A stretch of 64,000 nt of DNA from Scilla litardierei (lineage: Eukaryota > Streptophyta > Magnoliopsida > Asparagales > Asparagaceae): positions 62,317,334 to 62,381,333 of the forward strand of contig CM061134.1 in NCBI GenBank assembly GCA_030789695.1, read 5' to 3'. Under the pieces are notes generated by a model. That model ran no database searches. It was not told where the DNA came from and was given only the letters and a program-made list of their open reading frames with translations. Shown one piece after another: positions 13,414 to 23,875 of this stretch. The translations under genes and the position numbers were made by a program. Positions within the stretch are counted from its first letter, which is position 1. Each line of letters begins with the position of its first letter.

Positions 13414-14329
13414 GGTGATGACAAACCAATATAAATAATAATAAAAAATAATGATTCGATTGAAATTTACTTACTCCCCCTGCATTGATGACCGTTAATT
13501 CCAAAATAATTAATATTCATACGCATCAAGCAGACGAGTAAAGTAAAACATGAGATTTCAATTATTGAAATATCGGATTTGAAATCCATTTTGATATCTT
13601 AACTCCCCCTGAATCTAACATATCAAATTAGATTCACGGTAAATTGCTTTGAATTATCATTAGCACATCATTATTATTAATTCTCTCCCCCTTTGGCATA
13701 AGCAAAAAGAGCGGGAGGAGATCAATGACAACAATGACTAAAAATTAAAGCACGGGAGTCGAAGAATATGACCACGGTTCAAATGACACCAAAGAAAAAT
13801 ACGAAGTAAATCAAAGCGTGTCAATGTGACCTTAGTCGATAATCAAAAAACGAAATCATCAAAACTCAAATAAATTTTACGAATTGAGTTATGGAATATA
13901 CTCTCCAATATCAACATTCTTGGTTAATTTAGTGCATGGAAAACAATTCTATGTTTCCATAGAAATAATTTCTATTTAACCAAGTTATTATCATCGAGCG
14001 ACGAAATCAAACATCAAAGGCAATAATATAATGTGCACAAGAAATAAATGTCAACATCGATGTATATATATATATGAACCATGGGTACATCAAAAGTATA
14101 CATCACCAACATACATAAACGATCCTCAGATCGAGTCACAAAATACAACATCATATCGCAACAGATATCAGAGTATCACAAAACATACAAAAATCTCAAA
14201 ACTCCATATGAGATACATCAAAATACATCCAAAAGTATCAAAAATCATAACCACCCTCTATCCTACCCAACTCTCTCACACTACAAGATCTATCATCCAA
14301 AGTGCACTAGGAGAGTCCTCCAAAGAAGC
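13414..14329. other. 3' untranslated region of element A
   Basis: AT-rich, non-coding on both strands apart from antisense noise. It holds repeated CTCCCCC words, as does the same part of element G near 41057. Nothing else is seen. Confidence 0.6.
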
Positions 14330-15887
14330 TCAGTAGGCAGCAGGAGGATCTGCAGTAGCAGCAGGCTCGACGGAAGGAGTGGTCACTGGGTCAGCAGGAG
14401 TGGAGATCTCTGGCACGACAGGAGTGGTCTCGGGAGCAGCAACAGACGAAGCATCCACCGGAGGAATGGTGGCAGCAGGTTTTGCTCTCGGGATCACCGG
14501 CAGAAGAAACAGCAGCACCAGAAGTACCCTCAGTGGCATGAGCAGCAGCAATACGAGCAAGCTCCTCGATCTCATCCTCATCCAACTCATCCTCGTCAGA
14601 AACTGACGGAGGGATATCAATCCCTAAGTGAGATGCGATGCGAGCGAGAATCTCCTCAGATCGAGCACAACGAGACTCTACACGTTTCAACGAACGTGCG
14701 AGCTCAGCAAGAGTGGGAGAGGGAGCATGAGCAACTGAGGCAGAGGCTGAAGCAGAGGGGGTCGTCCTCTGAACGTGACGAAGCGCCGCAAGAGACTTCT
14801 TGATGGCCGTCGCATTCAGAGGGGAACCGAGGGGACGCTCATCATTGGGAGGAAGAGGGACACGGAAGTGACGGAAGACAAGAGTCAATTTGCACGGGTA
14901 CGGAATGTGGGCCGACTTGGTGGACTTTCGAATACATTCGAAGGAGTCCATCTTGTCGAGAATGATCCATGCCCAATTGATCTCACTCCCCATGAAGACG
15001 GTGTAAATGAGTTTGAGGAATGGCTGGGAAGGCAAGGAAGATGAACCGTACTTCGGAAGGAGGCACAACTTCAGAATGAGGTTAAGCACCCAAGCATTCG
15101 GCTTGAAGGACTTCAAAGGGACGCCAATCATGGCAGGAGGGATGACATGGAAAATCTCGGCGAGCATCACCTGATCAAGCTCAAAAATATCGTCGACAGA
15201 AATATCGGAAGGAAGAAGGCCAGACGAGGAGACACCTATCAAATCCCCTAAGATTTCTGCCGTGAGGACTATCAAGGTCCCCAAGACAGTCGTCTCAATG
15301 GAATGGGTCTCGTCGTACTGACCCCGGACACGGTTCGTGTAGAATAGCTTGACAAGGCGAGGGTATGGATGTGGATTCGCCTTAGGGTCATATCGAAGAT
15401 AATCGATAAGGCCACTAGACGAAAGAAGATCGGCTAGGTGAGGGAAGTCAGAGAACTAAACGAAGTGCTCCAACAGCAGAGGACAGTGCTCGATACGGTT
15501 ATAAGCCGCGAGACATAACGGGTCATCGCGACACAATGAAATATCGACACCGCCAACTGGCATCGGAGCCTTCCCCTTAGGCTGACGTGTGCTAGATTGG
15601 GGTGGAGGAGTAGGATCCCGAGCGGTATGCTCGGTCTCTGGAATATATTCCGTGTCGGAATTAGAGGGAGGTGTGGGAGCATGGAATGAAGCTGGAGACA
15701 CGGGTTGTTTCCTAGGCTGAGATCTAGGCTTGGCGGTCGCCGTCCTCTTCTTCTTAAGAGGAGGCGAAGACGACGAAGGATGGGTGGTCTTGGAACGGCG
15801 TTTGGGTTGCGGGGGGTCCGTAAAAGGTGATTCGACAGTCATAGGTGACGGATGTGAGGGATCGATCGGTATACGTGTTCTTGCCAT
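14330..15887 (-). pseudogene. ORF2 of element A (extra 3' ORF, 'env-like' / plant transposon protein type)
   Basis: The likely start is the ATG at 15885-15887 (protein begins MARTRIP). The order is: a basic Pro/Ser-rich N-terminus with PKRRSK and LKKKRTA clusters that look like nuclear localisation signals; a helical globular core with NPHPYPRLVKLFYTN and EILGDLIGVSSSG; a helix with INWAWIILDK; then a coiled coil around LARSLKRVESRCARSEEIL and an acidic, Ala/Pro/Thr-rich tail. One in-frame TAG lies at about 15454-15456, and a frameshift near 14490 displaces the last 50 or so codons. SIRE elements are known to have an ORF here, often called env-like, but I see no signal peptide or membrane segment in this frame. 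The layout matches ORF2 of gypsy elements B and J. Function unknown; the basic N-terminus suggests a nuclear protein. It lies about 300 bp downstream of the internal dyad array. Confidence 0.75.
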
Positions 15888-16195
15888 AAGCGCGACGAGA
15901 CACAAGAAATCAACTAGTAATCGAAAGATCTGAAACCCTAAACACAAACCCTAAGAACAACCCTAGGCCGAAACCCTAGCAATAGAAATCGATTGGAAGT
16001 TGATAGACCTAACCCTAGAAGCTGAAATCAAGCCATAGGAGCAGTGAAAGAGGGAGGAGATTCACCTAGGGAGGAGATAGGGGAGATCCACGGCTGGAGT
16101 TGGTCGGAAAGACGACCGGAGATCGACAGACAGCGGCGGAGGGAGAGGGGAAGTCGAAGGGTTTTCGGGGGGGGTTGAGCTGGAGAAGAGATAAC

Positions 16196-16467
16196 ACCGA
16201 CTAGAAGGAGAATAAGTCGGTTAGATGGAGTATAAGTCGATCGAAATGCGAAAAGACCAAGCAGTCCCCGTTGCATTTAGTCGGTCACAGTTCAAGCGCT
16301 GACCGACTAGATGACGATCTAGTCGGTCGGCCAATGAGCTTGAACCGACTAAGTGCAAACAGTAACTGAAGCCAAAATTTAGGGCTTGAGTTAGTCAGTT
16401 TGAGTTCATTCACTGACCGACTAGATGATGATCTAGTCGGTCGGTCAATAAACATGAACCGACTAAC
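16196..16467 (-). repeat. Internal AGTCGGTC dyad array upstream of ORF2 in element A
   Basis: There are two full units (from about 16275 and 16391) and extra half-sites at 16196-16240. They carry the same motif and the same paired arrangement as the LTR array, but their spacers differ from it. The array lies between the RNase H end (16720) and the ORF2 start (15887). No clear TATA box follows it. Confidence 0.88.
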
Positions 16468-16719
16468 AGAGTTCAAAAATTTTAGAATTTGAAATTTTGA
16501 GTTCTCTCCTAATCGCACTTGGACGAAACATCGTAATACTCTCATTAATCATTATACTACCCCATTAAACATCGAAAATCTTAAATTTGACGTTCATGAA
16601 TAAATCGAGCATAAATTCCGAAAATTCAACGAAAAATCCAGAAAATTCCAATAAATCTAGCATGCTCAAATATAACGAAATTGAATAGCATGCAAGATTA
16701 TTGAACAAAAATATGAATC

Positions 16720-17492
16720 CTAAATCTCGGATTCACCCATAATCCCCAATTCTCGACGCAACCGCACAAAGGAGTCTTCCTTTAGGGGTTTCGTGAAAAT
16801 ATCGGCGATTTGTTTCTGGGTTTCAACGTACACTAATATGATGTCCTTTTTATCAACATGATCATCTAAGAAATGGTGACGGACATCTATGTGTTTCGAA
16901 CGGGAATGGTGTATCGGATTATTAGAGAGACATATTGCACTTTGGTTGTCCACCATGATAGGGCAAGTATCATAGTTTACACCAAAGTCTTTAAGAGTGT
17001 GTCTCATCCAAAGAACCTGAGCACACGCGGCACCAGCGGAAATATATTCCGCCTCGGTGGTTGAAAGTGATACGGAATTCTGCTTCTTGGAAAACCAAGA
17101 GACAAGAGAATTTCCTATAAAATGGCAAGTGCCACTAGTACTTTTCCTGTCGGATTTGCATCCCGCATAATCTGTGTCACTATATGAGATTAACTCATAT
17201 GTGCTAGATTTTGGATAAAGTAATCCAAAATCAAGTGTGTAACTTAAATAATGGAAAATACGTTTTACCGCTACTAAGTGAGATTCCTTAGGTTGAGACT
17301 GATAACGAGCACATACACATACGGCAAACATAATATCGGGCCTACTTGCGGTAAGATATAATAAACTACCTATCATACCTCGATATAGACGAATGTCTAC
17401 ATCTTTACCGCCGTATCCTTACAAAGATGTGTAGTCGTGCTCATTGGAGTCTTCTTCCCGGAGGCATTCTCCATTCCAAATCGCTTTAGCAA
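16720..17492 (-). pseudogene. Pol of element A: RNase H domain and connection to RT
   Basis: This is the copia-type RNase H. The frame from 17376 shows MIGSLLYLTASRPDIMFAV, the connection motif; then SDTDYAGCKSDRKSTSG with catalytic Asp; STTEAEYIS with catalytic Glu; and DNQSAICLSNNPIHHSRSKH. The domain ends GIMGESEI at 16720. Between the RT stop (17493) and 17376 there is a TAG and a frameshift in the segment corresponding to the RT-RH tether. The domain itself is intact. It would degrade the RNA strand of the RNA/DNA hybrid during reverse transcription. Confidence 0.92.
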
Positions 17493-18896
17493 CTACACCG
17501 TGTACTTGGTTTGGTGGATGAAGATTGCATCGTTCATTTGGTGAATTTGGAGACCTAAGAAATACTTGAGCTCACCCATGTGGCTCATCTCAAATTGATC
17601 CTTCATCACATTAGAAAACTCTTCGCAAAGAGTGAAGTTAGTAGCACCGAAAATGATATCATCAACGTAAATTTGAACTAAAATTATATCATTATTTGAA
17701 TACTTAACAAATAATGTGGAATCAACTTCTCCCATTTTAAAACCTAAATCCAAAACAAAATTCTTTAGACGGTCATACCAAGCTCGAGGAGCTTGTCTCA
17801 AACCGTAAAGTGCTTTCTTAAGTTTGAAAACATGGTTTGGGAATTTTTCGTTTATAAAACTCGGAGGTTGAGAAACGTAAACTTCCTCAACAACATCTCC
17901 GTTTAAAAATGCACTTTTTACATCCATTTGAAAGAGTTTAAAATCTTTATGGCATGCAAAAGATAACAATAATCTAATAGATTCTAATCTAGCTACCGGA
18001 GCAAAGGATTCTTCGAAATCAATACCTTCCTCTTGCCGATAGCCTTGAGCTACTAACTGAGCTTTGTTCCGGACGACGATTTGGTTTTCGTCGGTCTTGT
18101 TCTTGAAAATCCACTTCGTTCCTATAACGGTGTGGTTCTTCGATGGCAATAGAACAAGCTCCCAAACTTCATTCCTCTCGAATTGAATGAGTTCCTCCTC
18201 CATGGCTAAGATCCAAGCACCATCTTCGCACGCTTCATTAATATTCTTTGGCTCAATCGAGGAGGTAAAGGAATAATGAGCGAAGTAGTTGACTTGAGGT
18301 CTCGTCTTGACACTATCAAGGATATTGCCAATGACTTGCTCATGAGGATGGTCACAAATGGTATGAAGCCGTTTGGGAATTCCCTGATCACTAGGAACAT
18401 TCTCAAAAGATTCATTAGTAGGGTTAGTAACATTAGAATCAATAGAATTAGAATTACCAATTGAATCACATAAGACATCCATGGAGTCATCATCATTAGT
18501 AATTCTAGTAGGCAAAAATCCTTCATTAAATGAAACATGAAGTGATTCCTCGATCGTTGAGGTTCGTTTGTTGTATATCCGGTAGGCTTTGCTACGGGAG
18601 GAATATCCAACAAATATCCCCTCATCGGATCTTGGATCAAATTTGTCCAAACTACCATACATGTTTTTAATAAAATATTTTGCACCGAAAACACGAAAAT
18701 GTTTAACTTGAAGCAATCTACCAAACAACAATTCATAACATGTTTGTTTAGTGCCGTGCCTTAAAAGTATCCTATTAAACACATAGCAAGCGGTATGTAC
18801 CGCTTCCGCCCAAAATTGATGGCCAAGTTGGCTATCATCAAGCATAGTGCGAGCACATTCCACTAGCGTCCTATTCTTTCTCTCAACAACACCATT
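17493..18896 (-). pseudogene. Pol of element A: end of integrase and reverse transcriptase
   Basis: The same frame as the integrase segment, after a single nonsense codon at 18897-18899. It starts with the integrase C-terminal part ([31 protein letters not shown]). The copia RT follows: [75 protein letters not shown] and the catalytic YVDD box in [12 protein letters not shown]. It ends in a TAG after HQTKYTV. RT copies element RNA into DNA in cytoplasmic particles. Confidence 0.93.
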
Positions 18897-19822
18897 TTAA
18901 GGAGGTGCACGAGGGAATGAAAAGGTGTGAGTAATACCAACTTCATCACAAAAAGTTGAGAAAGACTCATTCTCAAATTCCCCTCCATGATCACTACGAA
19001 TAGTGACAATGGTGGTTCCAATGAGATTTTGTACTTTCTTAACAAAAATTGTGAAGTTTTCAAAAGCATCATTTTTATTACTTAAGGAAAATACCCAAGT
19101 AAATATAGAAAAGTCATCAACGATGACAAGTCCATAACGTGCATTTCCTAATGAAGCAACTCTAGTTGGCCCAAAAAGATCTAGATGTAAAAGCTCTAGA
19201 GGCCGCTTAGAAGAAATGCTTTTCTTAGGTTTAAATGACGATTTTGGAAGCTTGCCTCGTTGACACGAGTCACAAAAGCTTTTCTTTTGAAAGACTAGCT
19301 TAGGGAAGCCTCTAATAGAATTTAACTTGGAAAGTTTAAAGAATGTTCCGAAGTTCACATGACCAAAACGTCGATGCCATAAGTGTTGTTCACTTGTGTT
19401 GGCAATGAGACATTGTTCATGTGATCTTGGAAGATCTAGAATATATATATCCTTATGGCGTGTGCCGGAAAATAATAAATCATTATTATCTTTTCTCAAA
19501 ATATGGCACATTCCTTTCGCAAAACTAACTTTGTAACCTTTGTCACAAAGTTGGCTTATTGAAATAACATTGTGGTTTAATCCTTTAACAAGGTAAACAT
19601 CACTTATAAATGGTTTAGAAGGATTAGCCACTTTTCCAACACCTATGATGGTTCCGCTCTCGTTGCCTCCAAAGACTACCCGATTTCCATTTGCAATGGG
19701 CACCACTCCGGAGAGCAATTGAGCGTCACCCGTCATGTGTTTTGAACACCCGCTATCGAGTATCCAATTATTCTTGGAGCTAAATTTAGATTTGTTGCTC
19801 CTTTTCTTTTTCTTGAGTACCT
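18897..19822 (-). pseudogene. Pol of element A: protease C-part and integrase core
   Basis: The frame opens after a stop at about 19822. The protease active site DSG occurs in NWILDSGCSKHMTGD just before 19736. The GAG-pre-integrase region and the integrase zinc finger follow (HLWHRRFGH ... CDSCQRGK, an HHCC pattern). The catalytic core shows LLHLDLFGPTR (first Asp), VIVDDFSIFTWV and IRSDHGGEFENES (second Asp and Glu). The frame ends at a TAA where most copia integrases read a Gln codon (after FPRAPP), consistent with a CAA to TAA mutation. Confidence 0.92.
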
Positions 19823-20049
19823 AAAGATAGAAAATATCGTATCATGGTACCCAAGGTCATTGGGTCCAAAAAGATTAGACCTTTGGAAGCCAAGTCCAAT
19901 TGGACTTAGACTTTCCCACATAATTATCACTATGCACGACATTCATAAAATAAGAATTCATATAAACTTGTTTTTCCATTCATGCTTGTGTCCTTTGGGC
20001 TCTAAATAGTGAAAATTTTGGGAGCCCTAATCCTATTGGGAGCATGCAT

Positions 20050-21148
20050 GCGTTGTTGATTTCTACATGATGCATGTCGTGGATAGGCATAAGGCATATG
20101 ATGAAATGGTGCATGATGATACTTATTCATATGATGATGTGGGTGAACATATGCATGTGGAGGAACACGTGCGTGAGGGTGTCACACATGGTGTGCACGT
20201 GCCTGTGGATGTGTAGCATAAAAATCATCATATGTGTGAGCCGGTTGAGTAGGATGTGTGTTCCTACGTGGCATGGTATTGGTGTACATGTAGGCATGTC
20301 CCTTCTTTGGAGGTCCACCCACAGTGGGTTTCTTTCCAAACGAGGGTGTGTACGAGGAGGAAGCACCATTAGTAGATGAACTACCAATAGAGTGTTTGCT
20401 ACCACTCGTTGAAGCATCGAAAGTTGGCCTAACAAAGGTAGTGGCCGATTTGGATGAACTTCCCATCTTATACCCCAAGCCAATGTGGTGATTGGACGGA
20501 AGTAAGTCATTTAGGATTTTATCCAAATGGTCCTTACCCTTATTGAATTTATTAATACGGCCTAATGTGCACTCATATTTCTCGGTGAGAGGATGCATCG
20601 AAGCATCCAAAGTGGATACTTGTGATGTGAGTGCATAAACACGAGATTTGATTCTCATTCTCGATACTCAAAGTTGAGTTCTGACAAGTCAAATCTGCTA
20701 TCTCATGTTCATCCGATTCCTCAATATGAACATGTTCAAGTTGAGACTTGAGATTTACAATCTCATTTCTTAACTCTTCAACAACGGTGTCGTTGTTGGT
20801 GATGATAGTTTTAGGCGAGGTTTGGATGCTAGCTAAATCATCTTTTACTTTAGTATATCTATTTACCAATTTAGTGTATTTAGACCATATTTGCTCATTA
20901 GCATTTCTAAGGTCATCCATTGTTACCTCATCGCCTTCATTGTCACTATCATCGGAGGAGGAATCTTTATCTTGCTCCTCTCTAGCCATGAAGCACGTGC
21001 GTGCTTGCTCCACTTGCTCATCGTCTGACTCTCCATTTGAGGAATCCTCGGAGTCGGTGAATGTCCCGACAAGTCCCTTTTTGTACCCTTTCTTGTACTT
21101 CTTCGACTTGTCGAACTTCGGCGCCTTCCACTTCTCCTTGTGTTTATT
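20050..21148 (-). pseudogene. Element A: gag C-terminal coiled coil and His-rich linker (frameshifted)
   Basis: Two frames continue gag after its TAA. The first (from 21148) is acidic (DSSSDDSDNEGDEVTMDDL) followed by a long heptad-like coiled coil (VEELRNEIVNLKSQLEHVHI). A frameshift near 20650 leads to KGKDHLDKILNDLLPSN and GLGYKMGSSSKS. After another stop near 20180 the sequence is rich in His, Pro and Tyr (VHPHHHMNKYHH). Element G has the same succession of parts, with a longer His-rich section. Confidence 0.75.
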
Positions 21149-22114
21149 TTAAGGACAATCTGCTTTCATGTGTCCTGGCTTATTGCATTTGAAACACAAA
21201 GGAGAGGAGGCGTTAGTAGAACTAAACTTCGATTTGTTTTTGAAGTTACCTTTCCGGAAGAACCGGTTGAACTTCTTTTCCATGAGGGCAATAGATTCAA
21301 AGTCCAACTCCTCTTCTGATTCTTCATCATCGATAGATGTGGATGTAGATGGAGCGGCCATGAACGCAATCGCCTTTTTCTTTGGCTCGTCTTGCTTCAA
21401 GTAGGACTTCATTTTGTCCTGCAACTTTAGTTTGCTATCCTTAAGTACCTCATAAGACATTAAGGTACCCATTAGTTGTACGACAGTATATGTTTTCATG
21501 TCATTACCTTCCTCGATGGCGAATGTACGTTTCTCCCAACAAGAAGGAAGTCCATCGATGATCTTCGAGACTTTCTCCTTTTGGGTGTAGGTTTTCCCAA
21601 GAGCCTCCAACTCGTTGGTGATGTCGACGAAGCGAGCATAGTACTCCTTCATCTTCTCACCCTGTAGCATATGAAATAACTCGTAATCTTTATTTACTAC
21701 TACGAGTTTGGAGTCTCTTACCCTACTCGTCCCTTCATGCAAGATAAGGAGGGAGTTCCATATTTGATATGCACTCTTACATGTGCATATCTTATTGAAG
21801 TCCTCGGGCTCCAAGGCGCATTGCAAGGCGTTCATTGCCTTGGCATTGCTTACCTCCGCGGTGACCTCCGAGGTAGTCCACTTCTCGAAATCTTCTTCGG
21901 CGGGCTCGACATACTCCTTCATCGTGGCTCTCCATAGTGAAGCACTCCGGAGGAAAGTTTCCATCCGGCATTTCCAGTACCCGTAATTGGTACCGTTGAA
22001 GAAGGGAGGCCTCGTTGAGGAGTGTCCTTCCATCACCGAAGAAGCTCCTTCACGGTTCCTGAAGGTGCTATAATCTGAAGGTGGACGAACGGTCTTGTTG
22101 TCGTTGGTAGACAT
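21149..22114 (-). CDS. gag: Gag of element A (copia type)
   Basis: 321 codons from ATG 22114 to TAA. N-terminal part: STRPPFFNGTNYGYWKCRM, the DUF4219-like start of copia gag; middle: the UBN2-type gag polypeptide with AYQIWNSLLILHEGT and MLQGEKMKEYYARFVDITNE; C-terminus: a zinc knuckle CFKCNKPGHMKADC (CX2CX4HX4C). The TAA directly follows the knuckle. In element G the frame runs on at this place, so the stop probably truncates a longer gag, although it leaves the capsid and nucleocapsid parts whole. Gag forms the intracellular virus-like particle and binds genomic RNA. Confidence 0.93.
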   Translation of the reverse strand: MSTNDNKTVRPPSDYSTFRNREGASSVMEGHSSTRPPFFNGTNYGYWKCRMETFLRSASLWRATMKEYVEPAEEDFEKWTTSEVTAEVSNAKAMNALQCALEPEDFNKICTCKSAYQIWNSLLILHEGTSRVRDSKLVVVNKDYELFHMLQGEKMKEYYARFVDITNELEALGKTYTQKEKVSKIIDGLPSCWEKRTFAIEEGNDMKTYTVVQLMGTLMSYEVLKDSKLKLQDKMKSYLKQDEPKKKAIAFMAAPSTSTSIDDEESEEELDFESIALMEKKFNRFFRKGNFKNKSKFSSTNASSPLCFKCNKPGHMKADCP

Positions 22115-22126
22115 AGCTAGGTACTT

Positions 22127-22139
22127 GGCTTTGATACCA
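22127..22139 (-). promoter_or_regulatory. Primer-binding site of element A (initiator tRNA-Met type)
   Basis: On the minus strand TGGTATCAAAGCC starts two bases after the 5' LTR. It matches the usual copia primer site TGGTATCAGAGC with one mismatch, complementary to the 3' end of tRNA-iMet. Confidence 0.9.
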
Positions 22140-22870
22140 AATGTAATGCCCTACGTAGCTACTGCACAAGTACTAGGGGGGTGAATAGTACTTTAAAATA
22201 ATTAAGAAGATAATTCCTAATATCTTGCAAACTCTACCAACATTGCGGAAATGCGGAAATGTAAATAATGACAACAAAGAAAACAATCGCAAACAAGCAA
22301 TTTAACGGGTTCGGATCCACCCAAGTCTCCCTGACTTGTTCCCGGTGATCCTACGTCCCAACCACCCGGATCCCCTCCGGATACTTGAGTTAGAAACTTC
22401 TAACTCAAATTTGCACTATGAAATAATTGTAGAAAATCTCTACAAAGTCAAATCATACACAAATCAAATTGTGACTCCCACAACCCGGAATCACAAACAA
22501 ACTCTCACAACCGAGAGTAAAACACTTACAATATGAAAGTAAATGAAATACGAAATTGCTTACCACAAAATACATATGCCTTGAGTATACTTACGAATTA
22601 GGACAAAGATGATTTTGGGGAAGATGAAGGCACCAAACCCTAGCTCCAAGTAGATGACCAGCAATGGAGTCCTAGGTGGATGTTGGTGACCTAGAATCAA
22701 GCACTTGGCTTGGAAGGCTCACAATCAATGAATCTCTCTTTTGAAATAAGAGTGAGGGAGAGATTCAAGATGAGAAATGAATGAGCTTTGAATGAGAATG
22801 AATGCCTCTCTTTGATTCTCTAAAGTTCAATAAATATCAGCCTTGAATGCTATGAATGCAGCACTCCAAG

Positions 22871-22880
22871 TATATATAGG
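22871..22880 (-). promoter_or_regulatory. TATA box of the 5' LTR of A
   Basis: CCTATATATA on the minus strand, about 65 bp downstream of the last array motif. The same box is present in the other LTR at 3062-3070. Confidence 0.75.
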
Positions 22881-22943
22881 ATAGAAGAAAGAGAGAGCAA
22901 AATTCGTGGCATTTAATGCTCCAACGGCTCTATTCTGAAACAG

Positions 22944-23475
22944 ACTAGTCGGTCAAAGAAGGACCACTGACCGACTAGTTCATCAACTAGTCGGTCGGTC
23001 AATCAACATGAACCGACTAAGAGGTGAACAGTGAATAGATGAAGTTCAGACTTAAAGAACTAGTCGGTCCAAGAAGACTTGCCAACCGACTAGTTTCACA
23101 ACTAGTCGGTCGATGAGTGTTCATAGACCGACTAACAGAAGAAATATACTAGTCTGAATAGAAGTTGAATTAGTCGGTCCAAGAACAAAGTCTAACCGAC
23201 TAGTTCATCAACTAGTCGGTCGACAAATGTTCTTTGACCGACTAACGATAAACAGTAACTTGAGCTATTCAGGGAAAGCTCAACTAGTCGGTCTAAGAAG
23301 GATTCCTAACCGACTAGTTTCACTACTAGTCGGTCGGTGAACCTTCTTTGACCGACTAACTATAAACAGTAAGTGAGCTAGAATTGAAGAAGGCAAACTA
23401 GTCGGTTCAAGAAGCTTTGCCGACCGACTAGATCACCATCTAGTCGGTTGGTTCTTCTTCTTGAACCAACTAACA
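22944..23475 (-). repeat. AGTCGGTC dyad array in the 5' LTR of A
   Basis: Five units start at 22944, 23059, 23169, 23283 and 23397 (spacing 110-117 bp). Each has four half-sites in the order AGTCGGTC, GACCGACT, AGTCGGTC, GACCGACT, with short spacers, and a roughly 40-bp linker often containing AAACAGTAA. That makes about twenty half-sites per LTR. Confidence 0.93.
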
Positions 23476-23875
23476 TGCACAAGAAGTCGCGAATCGAAGC
23501 GCGAAGCTTCGGGAAAGTTCGTATGGACTTCTACTAAGATCCTAGCTCTAAGATATGAGCGTTATGAAGATTACAACGTAAGACCTACTCAAGGCTTAAC
23601 ATTCTATGAAACGAAGCTAAAAGACTATAAATAAAACTTGACGAACCGTCTTCAAAAGCTTCGATCGAATCTTCATGACTTCTATAATGGTCCTTGAGCT
23701 TCAACGAAGCTTCAAGCACACGATCACACGTATTGAGAAGTCTTGAGACGTCGCTTTGGATGTTCATAGAAAGTTGGCGACGATCTCCATAACTGCGCTC
23801 ACAAAGAGTTAGTTCACAATATATTTATGTTTGTTCATCATCCAAAACCAAATCCGGGGAGTCCAATACTCAACA

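Larger units (their letters stand above)
2325..23875 (-). mobile_element. Element A: SIRE-like Ty1/copia retrotransposon with extra 3' ORF2
   Basis: This is a full-length element read on the minus strand: 5' LTR 22142-23875, primer site, gag, protease-integrase-RT-RNase H, internal dyad array, ORF2, polypurine tract, 3' LTR (2325-3543 plus 12875-13399). The target duplication GGATA is perfect at 2320-2324 and 23876-23880. Both LTRs have TGT...ACA ends and are nearly identical over their length, which suggests a fairly recent insertion. Even so, gag, pol and ORF2 each carry stops or frameshifts, so this copy is not autonomous. The gene order gag-PR-IN-RT-RH and the extra ORF downstream of pol fit the SIRE/Maximus lineage. 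Confidence 0.92.
22142..23875 (-). repeat. 5' LTR of element A
   Basis: 1734 bp with ends TGTTGAGTATT and GGGCATTACA on the minus strand. The order on the minus strand is U3 with the dyad array, TATA box at 22871-22880, then leader and R/U5. Confidence 0.95.

Noticed and set aside
14081..14803. 240-codon plus-strand ORF
   Set aside because: Antisense to the ORF2 tail of element A and its 3' UTR; composition is explained by the Ala/Pro/Glu-rich coding on the other strand.
15434..15947. Membrane segment upstream of MARTRIP (QIFRLLVDFLCLVALMA) as a signal peptide of an envelope-like protein
   Set aside because: It exists only if an ATG at 15947 is used; the hydrophobic run lies before the better ATG at 15887 and has no counterpart in ORF2 of B or J. 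It remains possible but unsupported.
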